The position numbers and the translations under genes are program-made. DNA of 64,000 bases from B1 sp964355075 (GTDB lineage: Bacteria > Bacteroidota > Bacteroidia > UKL13-3): NCBI GenBank assembly GCA_964355075.1, contig CAYHCF010000004.1, positions 103,874 to 167,873 on the forward strand, given 5' to 3'. Shown here piece by piece: positions 8,576 through 18,500 of the stretch (the stretch's first letter is position 1; each line of letters opens with the position of its first letter). The notes beneath the pieces are model-generated. The model saw nothing but the letters and a program-made list of their open reading frames with translations. It ran no database searches and was not told where the DNA came from.

Positions 8576-9583
8576 ATGAAAACTTTAAAAAAAATCATTA
8601 TGCTGGTATTAGGCGTTACGGTTATTTTCGGTTGTTCAAAAGAGCGAATTACCGACCCGGGAAAATTAGTTCCCAAAACTGCGGATCAGGATCTGCATAT
8701 TCCATCCATTACTATAAACGGTGCCGTGTTACATTCAGAAGCCTTCGGTCATCCCGACAGTTCGATGATCGTCTGTATTCATGGCGGACCGGGAAACGAC
8801 TACCGTTATATGTTAAATTGTAAAGACCTTGCTGATCATGGATACCGCGTAGTATTTTACGACCAAAGAGGTTCAGGTCTTTCACAACGGTTCCCAAAAA
8901 AGTCGTATACTACTATGGGTCTTGGAGCAGTGGATATGATTAATGATGAATTGACCGGTGTGATAGCACATTACAAAACCCATCCCGGCCAAAAAGTATT
9001 TCTCATGGGACATTCATGGGGAGCCATGTTGGCTACCGCATATGTATGCAGACATCCAAATGAAATACAAGGTTTGGCAATAGGCGAACCCGGCGGATTG
9101 AAATGGGATGATGTTGTGGAATTTGTAAGTAAATCCCGGGCATTTAGTTTAAGCGGTGAGACCCTGAATGATGCTGTTTATTCGGACCAATTTATTACCG
9201 GTAAAGCAGACCAGCACGAAATATTAGATTATAAAATGGCTATGGCAGCCGGTAAGAATGAAATTACCGGAGATGATCTAACAGTTCCGGGAAGTTTTTG
9301 GAGAATGGGTTCGGTTATCAGCACAGCATTTTTTGAAATAGGTCAACAGTATAAACCTGACTTCTCAGATGGTATCAACAGATTCAATGTTCCTGTTCTT
9401 TTTCTTTATAGTGAAAAAAACAAAGCATACCCTGATGAATGGGCACGAAAAATTTCTTCAGCATATAACAAGGTTGAACTATATAAAGTACCGGGAGTAG
9501 GTCATTCAGGCATTGTTTCTGATAAAAAAGCCTGGAAAGAAACCACCCTTCCAAAAATTCTCACCTATTTTAATTCAATTTAA
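8576..9583 (+). CDS. alpha/beta hydrolase lipoprotein, prolyl aminopeptidase-like
   Basis: 335 residues. A lipoprotein signal precedes Cys20 (IFGCSKE). The hydrolase core shows the oxyanion motif HGGPG (69-73), DQRGSGLS (96-103) typical of the proline iminopeptidase (S33) family, the nucleophile elbow GHSWGA with Ser147, and a C-terminal catalytic His in VPGVGHSG. It is probably a periplasm-facing peptidase or esterase. The next gene, a TonB receptor, starts 14 bp downstream, so the two are very likely one operon: the enzyme may process what the receptor imports. Substrate not determinable. Confidence 0.85.
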   Translation: MKTLKKIIMLVLGVTVIFGCSKERITDPGKLVPKTADQDLHIPSITINGAVLHSEAFGHPDSSMIVCIHGGPGNDYRYMLNCKDLADHGYRVVFYDQRGSGLSQRFPKKSYTTMGLGAVDMINDELTGVIAHYKTHPGQKVFLMGHSWGAMLATAYVCRHPNEIQGLAIGEPGGLKWDDVVEFVSKSRAFSLSGETLNDAVYSDQFITGKADQHEILDYKMAMAAGKNEITGDDLTVPGSFWRMGSVISTAFFEIGQQYKPDFSDGINRFNVPVLFLYSEKNKAYPDEWARKISSAYNKVELYKVPGVGHSGIVSDKKAWKETTLPKILTYFNSI

Positions 9584-9597
9584 TAAAATAAAATAAA

Positions 9598-11958
9598 ATG
9601 ACAATGAAAACAGTCAGAATAATAACAACATTGCTTTTAATGTTTCTTGCGAATATGGTTTTTTCACAAACCGCTACACAAACATTAAGAGGAAAGGTTT
9701 ACGATAACGAAACTCAGGCCCCGCTAACAGGTGCAACGGTTATCGTGTTGGGAACAAAACCCTTATTGGGGACAACATCGGATATGAACGGCAATTACAA
9801 AATAGCTAATGTACCGGTAGGCCGCTATAATATTCAATTCAATTATGTGGGTTATAAGCCGAAGATATTATCAGAAATACTGGTCTCCTCAGGCAAAGAG
9901 GTCGTTAATAATATCGGTTTAATTGAATCCGTTTCCCAAATGAAGGAGGTATCTATAACAGGATCTTCGCAAAAAGACAAACCCATCAATTCGATGGCAT
10001 CGGTTAGTGCAAGATCTTTTACGGTAGAAGAAACCAGCAGATATGCCGGAGGAATGGATGATCCTGCACGCTTAGTATCTGCCTTTGCCGGTGTTACAAC
10101 GGGTAATATTTCGGAAAATTCAATTTCCATCAGGGGGAATTCTCCTAAAGGCGTTTCGTGGCGGCTTGAGGGAGTAGAGATTCCGACACCAAGCCACTTT
10201 CCGGGAGCAAATGTTGCCGGAGGTGGATTCCTTACCATTTTCAGCAGTCAGCTTCTTTCCAATTCCGATTTTTTTACCGGGGCTTTTCCGTCTGAATACG
10301 GCAATGCATTGGCCGGAATTTTCGACATGAAACTTCGGAACGGGAATAACGAAAAACGAGAACATACCGTTCAGGCTGGAATGATGGGCATTGATTTATC
10401 TTCGGAAGGACCCTTTAAAAAAGGCAAAGATGCAACCTATTTATTTAATTATCGATACTCGACTTTCGGTTTACTCACTGCTCTGGGACTTATTCCGTCA
10501 GAATCCGGGATACCTACCTATCAGGATTTATCATTTAAGCTGAACTTTCCTACACAAAAAGCAGGGGTATTTTCTTTGTGGGGAATCGGTGCCATCGATA
10601 ATATGAAAAAAAAGGACGAGCCTGATTCCACAAAATGGAAAAATGATGATAACAGATTTAATTATAACTGGAATATGAAAACCGGGGCCATTGGATTGAA
10701 TCATAAATTCATCCTTGGTAAAAAATCGTATTTAAATACAATTATTTCCGGCTCCGGGATTGAGAATATTATGGATGCTACCCGACTTGACAGCAGTTTG
10801 ACACGAAGACCAGAATGGTATTTTACTGACAAATCAGGTAAAATTACGATGAGTTCATTTATCAACCATAAGTTTAGTGCAAAACATACCCTAAAAGTGG
10901 GAGCCAGTTATCATGTATTATTTTATAATCTGAATCTTAACAGCACTATAAATGGAGATCCTGAAACTTTTCAGAACACCGTAAAGGGAAATAATTCCAG
11001 TAGTTTCTCAGAGTTTTATGCTCAGTCTAAATATGATATTACCGAAAATCTTTCTATGAATACCGGCATCCATTTTAATTATTTTGCTTTGAATAATACT
11101 TCATCAGTTGATCCGAGATTCAGTTTGAAATGGGGATTTTATCCAAAACATTCAATTAGCTTTGGATATGGAATGCACAGTCAATTGGAGGAATTAAAAA
11201 TATACCTGTACAACAAAAAAGAGAATAATCACAACGAATATCCAAATAAGAATCTGAATGTTTCGCACGCTCAACATTTTGTGCTCAGTTACGATTGGTC
11301 CGTCAACGATCATATTCGCCTGAAAATTGAACCTTACTATCAATATTTATATGATATTCCGGGTATTTCAAACAGTTCCTATTCATTAATAAATTTTAAA
11401 CAAGACTGGACATTCAGGAGTTCGCTGGCAAATAATACACAAGGGAAAAATGTAGGAATTGATTTTACCCTGGAACGCTTTTTGAACCATAATTACTATT
11501 ATTTGGTAACAGCCTCCTTATTTGATTCCAAATACAAAGGTGACGACGGGATATGGCGCAACACCAGGTATAACAGGGGATATGTATTAAACGTTCTTGG
11601 CGGAAAAGAATTTATCCTAACAAAAGGAAAGGTGCTTGGCTTAAATGGAAGACTAACCTACATGGGAGGCGAACGTAACAGTCCGCTACTTGTTGAAGAA
11701 TCCTTAAAACAAAAATATGTGGTGTATGACGAATCGAAGGCATTCGAATCGCAGGCACCGGCCACCTATAACCTCGACCTGTCAGTGAGTTATCGAATCA
11801 ACAAGGCAAAGCACTCCAGCGTATGGGCACTACAAGTAAAAAATGTGCTGGGTTCACCACTATGCTCAGGATACTATTATAATTATAAAACAAAAAATAT
11901 TCAAAGAGATGATGTTGTTATTATTGTGCCAAACATCAGCTATAAAATTGAGTTCTAG
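9598..11958 (+). CDS. TonB-dependent receptor with carboxypeptidase-like regulatory domain
   Basis: 786 residues; shorter than the first receptor in this window. Signal peptide to ~24 (ending MVFSQ). CarboxypepD_reg-like domain ~28-115 (LRGKVYDNETQAPLTGATVI ... GTTSDMNGNYKIANVPVG). Plug domain ~150-250 (ISIRGNSPKGVSWRLEGVEI, where the usual hDGV is EGVEI). The rest is a barrel ending in F. The length and the ISIRGNSPKG plug variant place it with non-SusC receptors. Two ATGs (9598, 9604) are possible; both lie in an A-rich leader. It forms an operon with the upstream lipoprotein hydrolase. Confidence 0.85.
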   Translation: MTMKTVRIITTLLLMFLANMVFSQTATQTLRGKVYDNETQAPLTGATVIVLGTKPLLGTTSDMNGNYKIANVPVGRYNIQFNYVGYKPKILSEILVSSGKEVVNNIGLIESVSQMKEVSITGSSQKDKPINSMASVSARSFTVEETSRYAGGMDDPARLVSAFAGVTTGNISENSISIRGNSPKGVSWRLEGVEIPTPSHFPGANVAGGGFLTIFSSQLLSNSDFFTGAFPSEYGNALAGIFDMKLRNGNNEKREHTVQAGMMGIDLSSEGPFKKGKDATYLFNYRYSTFGLLTALGLIPSESGIPTYQDLSFKLNFPTQKAGVFSLWGIGAIDNMKKKDEPDSTKWKNDDNRFNYNWNMKTGAIGLNHKFILGKKSYLNTIISGSGIENIMDATRLDSSLTRRPEWYFTDKSGKITMSSFINHKFSAKHTLKVGASYHVLFYNLNLNSTINGDPETFQNTVKGNNSSSFSEFYAQSKYDITENLSMNTGIHFNYFALNNTSSVDPRFSLKWGFYPKHSISFGYGMHSQLEELKIYLYNKKENNHNEYPNKNLNVSHAQHFVLSYDWSVNDHIRLKIEPYYQYLYDIPGISNSSYSLINFKQDWTFRSSLANNTQGKNVGIDFTLERFLNHNYYYLVTASLFDSKYKGDDGIWRNTRYNRGYVLNVLGGKEFILTKGKVLGLNGRLTYMGGERNSPLLVEESLKQKYVVYDESKAFESQAPATYNLDLSVSYRINKAKHSSVWALQVKNVLGSPLCSGYYYNYKTKNIQRDDVVIIVPNISYKIEF

Positions 11959-12066
11959 TTGAAACTGAAACATGTGGTAAAACGGGGATGAATAAATTGT
12001 TTATGGAATCTCAGGAAGTTAGCATCAATTTTTTTTAGAAAGAGTCATGCATCACGGGAAAGACAA

Positions 12067-12096
12067 TTTGCCGGCAAATAAAATTGTATTACCTTG
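12067..12096 (+). promoter_or_regulatory. promoter for the CPBP protease gene
   Basis: TTTG (12067-12070), 19 bp spacer, TACCTTG (12090-12096). The spacing is ideal for Bacteroidota sigma-A promoters and the -7 box lacks one T. Predicted start ~12103, about 50 nt before the ATG at 12154. Confidence 0.5.
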
Positions 12097-12153
12097 CATG
12101 AATAAGATAAGTAACCATGGCTTTGGAGCGCATTTCAAAAAAGGACCAAACCA

Positions 12154-12975
12154 ATGACAGAACCTGCAACAAAATTTTATCCTAACATAGCACAGAGCTT
12201 CGGAATTACCGGAATAGTGATATTAGGGATGATTATCTTAAGCCCCGTGTTTTTGTTCCTTGATAAATTTTTTATTAGGGATGCCTCTATGCTCATCTAT
12301 TACCTATTGGCAATAGGGATTCCTTTCTGGATTGTTTATTCTATAAAGAAAAAAGAAACCGGTGACCCTTCCTTTAAACTGGCAATTAAAAATATACGAA
12401 TCATTCCTTTGGTATTGGTTGTGGCATGGGCATTACTTTTTGGAGTCATTTCACCCATTCAAAATTTAATACCCATGCCGGAAATGATGAAAAAGGCAAT
12501 CATGAATTTCGGAAGCATGACAGGGGTTTTTGCGTTTTTTCTGATGGTAATGGCTGCACCCGTTTTAGAGGAATTCATATTCAGGGGAATTATCCTGGAT
12601 GGCCTCTTGAAAAGATATTCTCCAATAAAATCCATACTGGTTTCCAGTATACTTTTTGGATTGGTTCATTTAAACCCCTGGCAATTTGTGGGTGCATTCA
12701 TCATTGGAATTTTTTCGGGTTGGGTTTATTACAGAACCCAATGTTTATCCTTTTCAATTATCATACATGCGGCTGTTAATTTAACCGGTTATATATTGAA
12801 CAGTTCTGATAATATTGAGTCATCAATGGATGAAACTTTATTAGAAATGTATGGTGGACTAACCCATTTATTTCTGGCAATCATTGGGTCAATTTTCCTT
12901 GCCACAATTTGTATCTTCTTCCTGAGAAAAGAATTTATCAAAGGTGATATGGAAGAGGAGAGTGCACAAGAATAA
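12154..12975 (+). CDS. CPBP family intramembrane glutamic endopeptidase
   Basis: 273 residues with about seven hydrophobic segments. The CPBP (Abi/CAAX protease, PF02517) motifs are all present: EExxxR at Glu139-Glu140 to Arg144 (LEEFIFRG), the His of FGLVHLNPWQF, and the last motif IHAAVNLTG. It sits in the inner membrane. Bacterial members act in membrane proteolysis, bacteriocin self-immunity or unknown roles. It is a single gene: the next gene is convergent, 35 bp away. Confidence 0.85.
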   Translation: MTEPATKFYPNIAQSFGITGIVILGMIILSPVFLFLDKFFIRDASMLIYYLLAIGIPFWIVYSIKKKETGDPSFKLAIKNIRIIPLVLVVAWALLFGVISPIQNLIPMPEMMKKAIMNFGSMTGVFAFFLMVMAAPVLEEFIFRGIILDGLLKRYSPIKSILVSSILFGLVHLNPWQFVGAFIIGIFSGWVYYRTQCLSFSIIIHAAVNLTGYILNSSDNIESSMDETLLEMYGGLTHLFLAIIGSIFLATICIFFLRKEFIKGDMEEESAQE

Positions 12976-13010
12976 AGGGATTTTATTACTCCTCCTATGT
13001 TGCTCATTGA

Positions 13011-13802
13011 TTAGTCCGTAAAGTTTATGGCGTTTGGAAGCATTTGTAAAAACGGTAGTGCTTTGCTATAATCCAATGCAGGATATTCTAAACCCAATGC
13101 ACGAATGTTTTTGTAATAAGTTTGATGTTGCCCATAGTAGTTTCTTTCGCTTGGAACAAACCATGCTTTGTCTCCAAGTTTTTGCCCTAAAAACCACTTC
13201 TCTAACAGCCGTCCACTTCTCCCGTTACCATCATTCCAAGGATGAATTTTTACAAATATCAAATGAATCATAGCGGCAAAAAAGAAAACCTCCTGAATCG
13301 TTAATTCTGTTTTCATAAGCAATTCAATGTCTTGGTAAATTTTTTCCATTTCGCCTTCCACTTCAAATGGTGTTGCGGCTACATATTCTATTCTTCCATC
13401 TGGTGTGCTTATATACATGTTTTGTGTTCGTAACTTGCCTTGTTGATGTTTGGCAACAATGTGTTTGCACAACAGTTTATGTGCTTCGCTGATGTTGGCC
13501 TTATTCAGCACATTGGTTTTGGCAAAAGTGTAAGCACTGTATAAGTCATCAATCTTTTTGGTGTAGTCAGGCAAAAACTTTATGCCGAATTTTTTGTGTT
13601 TGATGTAACTGTCCAAATCAATATTTTCTCCTTCTATCTTGCTTGAAAAAACCGATGCTACCGAAGTATAAAAACTGAAATTGTCTGTTGAAATTTCGGC
13701 ATCAACCAATTTATCAAAGTCGTTTTGCAATTCCTTATCCACCTGCTTGCAATATTGCTCCAGCAAATCAATGGGAATTATTATTAAATCAATTTTCTTC
13801 AT
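13011..13802 (-). CDS. class II Fic family AMPylase-like protein
   Basis: 263 residues. The Fic catalytic loop is intact: H187-PWNDGNGRSGR198, with Trp in place of the usual Phe of HPFx(D/E)GNGRxxR. The N-terminal inhibitory helix motif (S/T)xxxE(G/N) is visible as S53-SKI-E57-G58, so this is a class II, self-inhibited Fic. Family knowledge: such proteins transfer AMP to target Tyr/Ser/Thr, with the inhibitory Glu blocking ATP gamma-phosphate placement. No antitoxin gene is adjacent. The start lies 8 bp after the stop of a truncated remnant (13810-13974), so the gene was once in a longer operon, perhaps a restriction-modification locus. Confidence 0.9.
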   Translation of the reverse strand: MKKIDLIIIPIDLLEQYCKQVDKELQNDFDKLVDAEISTDNFSFYTSVASVFSSKIEGENIDLDSYIKHKKFGIKFLPDYTKKIDDLYSAYTFAKTNVLNKANISEAHKLLCKHIVAKHQQGKLRTQNMYISTPDGRIEYVAATPFEVEGEMEKIYQDIELLMKTELTIQEVFFFAAMIHLIFVKIHPWNDGNGRSGRLLEKWFLGQKLGDKAWFVPSERNYYGQHQTYYKNIRALGLEYPALDYSKALPFLQMLPNAINFTD

Positions 13803-13809
13803 GCTGTTT

Positions 13810-13974
13810 TTAAAGTTCTGTTTCTAATTCTTTCACTGCCTGCAAATATTTTTCTTTGCTTCCACAGCCACCAATAATTTCAATGGGTGAATCAAATTCG
13901 CTAAGTGGTTTTATTTTTAAAATCTCCATGCTTTCTAAATTTTCAATTCCTTCATCAGTGTTGTAAAATAGCTC
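13810..13974 (-). pseudogene. 3' remnant of a gene upstream of fic, perhaps a type I restriction R subunit
   Basis: On the minus strand an open segment encodes ELFYNTDEGIENLE, then a run from MEILKIKPLS to VKELETEL and a stop at 13810-13812. A stop codon at 13975-13977 cuts it off upstream. A 39-codon ORF could begin at the ATG at 13929. The tail pattern (SPIEIIGGCGSKEKYLQAVK, ending ELETEL) resembles, from memory, the C-termini of EcoEI-type HsdR subunits, but I cannot confirm this. It ends 8 bp before the Fic start. Most likely it is the last piece of a deleted gene in an old operon. Confidence 0.4.
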
Positions 13975-14189
13975 TTAAAAGTAGTCAAAGATATGATTCT
14001 GACTGCTGAATTTCTTAAAGCGTTTGAGAAAACACTTTCCCCTTTATTTGCGGGGTGGTTTTGTGTCAGGCAAAAAAATGTATATGTGTTTTGTGCGACT
14101 TATTCATATCCAAACACACGAAAAGCAAATTGGATTAGACATTACAGGCACTAAAACAATTTAATCGTATTTTAATGTCACTTTTATCG

Positions 14190-14197
14190 TATGTTTG
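14190..14197 (+). promoter_or_regulatory. -7 promoter element of the T9SS protein gene at 14223
   Basis: TATGTTTG is an exact TAnnTTTG match ending 25 bp before the ATG. A T-rich TATTTTA around 14168-14174 occupies the -33 region. The -7 box overlaps the inverted repeat at 14193-14214. Upstream, 13978-14189 shows no gene on either strand. Confidence 0.5.
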
Positions 14198-14214
14198 ATT
14201 TGAATTAATCAAAC
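14193..14214. promoter_or_regulatory. inverted repeat overlapping the promoter, candidate operator
   Basis: Perfect 8-bp arms GTTTGATT and AATCAAAC around a 6-bp spacer TGAATT. The left arm covers the last bases of the TAnnTTTG box and the right arm ends 8 bp before the start codon. That is the expected geometry for a dimeric repressor site or a small leader hairpin. Confidence 0.45.
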
Positions 14215-14222
14215 AATAAGCT

Positions 14223-15584
14223 ATGAAAAAAATTTACTTCACCCTATCCTTACTTTTTTCGGCAACACTGGGTATTTCCCAAAACTGGTCGAACGTAGGT
14301 AGTCCATACTTTAGCACGGGCACTACCTCAAGCTCCTTTCTCTATTTTGGCGATATGGAAATAGACGCTGCAGGCAATATTTATGTTGGCTATTGGGATT
14401 ATGGCGGCAAATGTAATTTTGCAAAATACAATGGAACAAGCTGGAATATATTGCCATCGCCTGGAACTTTTGCCGTTAGTTTCGATGACATTGAAATACG
14501 CGGAACCGATTATTACTATTCCTATATGGGTGCGAGAGGGACTAACCTTTACGCCTATGTGAAGAAATATGATGGAAGCAGCACCTGGAACTTTGTTGGA
14601 GATTCGATTCTCATTGGAGGCACCGGACAGGGAGGCTCCTTCGATTTTTTATTAGACAATAATGGTGTACCTACCCTGATTGGAATACAAAAGGCTGCAT
14701 TTCAGGAAAAAACCGTAAAACAATTTATATCAGGTGCCTGGGTTACAACTTATATCATTCCTAAAAGTAATGGGTCATTGTTTAAAGAAGGCTCTGCCAT
14801 TTTTGATGCCAGCAATAAGTTGAATTGTATCATGGGCGGAAACCTATCCCTTCCGGGGCCACCCTATGTAAAATATTATACAATAGGCTTAAAAATAGAT
14901 GGTGCCACCAGTGCAGTTATTGCAGATACCATTTATGTTTCTTTAATCAATGGGCAATTTAGAATGGACAATGCCGGTAATTCCTATATGCTCTTTAACA
15001 ACTCCAGCAAGCCTGCATTTCTTTCTTATAAATTAAACGGTTCCAAATGGGATCTGATTTCAGATACTGTTGGGCAAAATGAAAGCATGCTTTATACAGA
15101 TGTTTCAAGCGACGGGAAAGTGTTCTTTAATACCAATACAGCGACAGGTACACAAAAAAGCATGTATTCATATATTGCAGGTGTAAGGAGCCAAATGGAC
15201 TCCATAAATTATAATGGGATCATGATGGGTGCTATCAGCGATCTGATTGTTAGAAATGGAAATGTATATGCTTTAATTCAGGAAGGTCATTTTAGTGTAA
15301 TGAAACACACGGTAAGTGGAGGTAGTTCAGCTATTCATGAAAGAGTTTTTAACAAAGAAGTCTTATCCATTTACCCAAATCCCGCAAATGGAATACTGCA
15401 CATTGACCTGCCTGAAATTCCTGTTGAAAATTCCTCCATTCAGTTGTACGATATCATGGGGAAATTTGTTTTTGAGGAAGCTCTCTCTTCTAAAACTAAT
15501 ACAATCCTGTTGCCTGAATTGCCAAACGGAACCTATTTATTAAAGGTGGGTACTTTCTGGCAGAAACTGCAAATAGTAAGATAA
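14223..15584 (+). CDS. secreted repeat (propeller-like) protein with T9SS type A sorting domain
   Basis: 453 residues. Signal peptide 1-20 (ending GISQ). The body has repeated units with an Ala/Asn-Gly-Asn pattern (IDAAGNIYVGYWD, LDNNGVPTLIG, MDNAGNSYMLF, SDGKVFFNT), the spacing of a beta-propeller of the kelch/NHL kind. The last ~75 residues are a T9SS type A domain (LSIYPNPANGILHIDLP ... LPNGTYLLKVG). Probably a surface or secreted protein of unknown function. It ends 5 bp from the convergent dehydratase-activase gene, leaving no room for separate terminators. Confidence 0.8.
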   Translation: MKKIYFTLSLLFSATLGISQNWSNVGSPYFSTGTTSSSFLYFGDMEIDAAGNIYVGYWDYGGKCNFAKYNGTSWNILPSPGTFAVSFDDIEIRGTDYYYSYMGARGTNLYAYVKKYDGSSTWNFVGDSILIGGTGQGGSFDFLLDNNGVPTLIGIQKAAFQEKTVKQFISGAWVTTYIIPKSNGSLFKEGSAIFDASNKLNCIMGGNLSLPGPPYVKYYTIGLKIDGATSAVIADTIYVSLINGQFRMDNAGNSYMLFNNSSKPAFLSYKLNGSKWDLISDTVGQNESMLYTDVSSDGKVFFNTNTATGTQKSMYSYIAGVRSQMDSINYNGIMMGAISDLIVRNGNVYALIQEGHFSVMKHTVSGGSSAIHERVFNKEVLSIYPNPANGILHIDLPEIPVENSSIQLYDIMGKFVFEEALSSKTNTILLPELPNGTYLLKVGTFWQKLQIVR

Positions 15585-15589
15585 AATTA

Positions 15590-18500
15590 TTATGCCGGTA
15601 CAGAATCTGTATGCGTCCAATTAGATAAAATAGGAACCAAACTCTCGCTATTTTCTCTTAGCTGATATTCTTTTACCTGATACATAAATGCCTGTAAACG
15701 GGTTTCTATGGAAGCGTCTTCCTGGCCATCATAGGTATAATCAACCCATGGAATCTGATTGTGATCTTTGCGGAACACATCGGAGATTGAACAAATTAAG
15801 GTACCAGGCATACAGGTAAAAGGCAGCACATTGCAAATGCCCGAAACACCTTTTTTGGTATGTGCCGAAGCAGAACCTATTGCCATTACCGGATCGCCAT
15901 CGTAATCTCTATGTACATAAGGAGCTGTTAATTGGAGCATGGTTTCAAGAGAAATTTCTTTTTCAACATCAACCAATTCTTCTACTGTACTAAAAAGTTT
16001 TTTATAAGAGGCATGTTGCGCATACTCCTGAATTTTCGATTTCAGAATACCCAAATAATCACCTTTCCATTTGCTATCGCGGGTATATCGGTAGGTAGAA
16101 TAAACAAACCACTCAGAAAATGGCGCCATCAAGGTTTCAGCCCCCAATGCTTCTAATCTTTTTACAATGTTTCCGCTGCAATACCGGTTGTCTCTCATAA
16201 ATATTTCTCCTACAATAGACACAACGGGTTTACGGGGGATATTCAAAATTTCTATTGCCTTGAATTTCTTACCACAATCTTCCAAAACAGCTGCCAAATC
16301 TTTGGTACTGTTCTCTACACTTTTTACTATGCGGTCTAATGAATCAAAATAAACTATATCGGTATCTCCCTGGTTTTTCTCATAAGGGCGGTATTGTTGC
16401 TGCAGTTTGCGAATCATATCAAAGGCAACAAAACCTTTCCAGACATTGATGCGGAATTTTGAGCCATTACCCGGTGTGATATCAGAATAAGAACCGTCGT
16501 TGGAAGGGGTAACGATTTTCACATCGGTCATTTTCAGGCGATCGAAAATAATTTTCTGCAACTGATTGTACTGCCCAAACCTGCAGGGTCCGTTATGATC
16601 GGGCATAAAGAAACTAATTTTCTTTGGATCCACATCGGGTTCCAGCAATTTCTTAATAAACGAACCCGTGGTGCAAATCATCGGGAAACATTCTTTGGCA
16701 GAAGTATATTTTCGGCCAATTTCAAGGTCGGCATTGGTCTGGATAGGAAGGCTATAGGATTCGATCCCGCAACTTCTGGCCGCCGCCGCTGCAATATACG
16801 AGCCATCGTGCATATATGGCCAATACAATACCCTGTCTTTGGAAGGGGTTGCCTGCTTAAAGTTTTTAGAAATATTGCTCTGAATGGATGCCGTTTTTCT
16901 TCCTTTTTTTCTAACGCTATCTAAGAAAGCTTCCAGACGGGTAATGAGTCCGGCATCGGCAGAATGTTCATCAATTTCAATTTGAATGGATGGTTTTCCT
17001 TTAAGTGTTTCGGTTACAAAGTGCGAAAGGAAAGAATCGGGTCCGCAACGGAAATTACCGGTATAAACGCCGTACATATTATCCGTCTTTGCAATAATCT
17101 TTGCTCCGGCAAGAATTTTTCTGCCACCCGGCCAATACATATTCGGAAACTCATCAAAAATATTTTCCTCATTCAAAGGGAGAAAATCAAGTGGAATGGG
17201 AAGCACATTGAGCGTAATCAGCTTCTCTACCAGCCTCAGATTAAGTTCGGGGTCGCCTGTATTGTATGACCTTCCTAAAATTACCACTGCTTCACGGTCC
17301 TTAGGCAGGTTGTTAAGGATCTCACCACCTCTTACCGTAAGTGATTTTTCGAAAGCCTGTTGTTTTTCCTTCGCCAGATAAAGTGCCTGTTTAACTGCTT
17401 TGCCTTTGGTACCAAATTGTTTCTTCATAAAGTCTGACATTTCTTTCACAAAAACTTTATCGAAGAATCGTGGATGCAAAGCAGGAATGAGCATTTTGTC
17501 TTTTCCGGGATGGGATGCTAAGGCAGCGCGTACCATAAATGCGTAGGACTGTATCCAGGGGCAGTTGCAATTTGAGGTGGGATTGTCGGCGGCAGCGTTT
17601 GCATTGATTACAAAAGGAACAAATACATGATCCACATTTTTATTCAACAGGTCTAAAACATGACCATGAACTACTTCTATGGGCAAACAGGTTTCAGAGT
17701 TAAGAATTTCAAGAGATTTTGCAATGAGTGCACGATCGGTATGTTTTGAAAGCACTACCTGAAAACCGAGTTCGGTAAAAAAGGTTCTCCAAAACGGGAA
17801 TTCCTGATAATACAGTACCAACTCTCTTGGGATACCAATTGAAATGCCGCCTTTATTCTTCTCTTCGTCATAATCGCCGAGCAGCATTTTTTCTCTTTCT
17901 ACAAATAAATCCGGAATATCATCCACTTTCCGCTTCCTGTCCGACATTTCATATTTTTCGCATCTTCCACCGTAGCAAAAGGGCTTTTTTTCGCCAGCAA
18001 CTTTCACCATTCTTATTTCGCAGAGGTCGTGGCAATCTTTATCTTTACAGGTAAATTTATCTAAGGTAAAAGAGGCATTTCGCACCTCAAATCCTTTAAA
18101 TTTTGTTTGCCCCGTTTCCTGCACTTTTTCCCTGGCAATTATGGCCATGCCAATGGCTCCGGTAACATCAAAGTTAGGCGGAATGATAATGGGTTTTCCG
18201 GTTATCTGCTCAAAGGCCGCTACCACTCCTTTATTGTTTGCAACGCCTCCCTGAAAGAAAATTTTATCTCCAATTTTTCTGCTGCCAACTACTTTTTGGA
18301 TATAGTTATTTACGATTGAGTAGGCTAAGCCACCCACCAGGTTTGCGTTTTTTTCGCCACGTTGTTGGTTCGCGTTCAGGTCTGATTCAATAAAAACCGT
18401 ACACCGGCAGCCTAAGGAGGTGGGCTTTTCCGAATTCAAGGCCAGGGTTCCAAATTCTTCAATGATATTGATATCTAATTTTTCGGCTTGTTCTTCCAGG

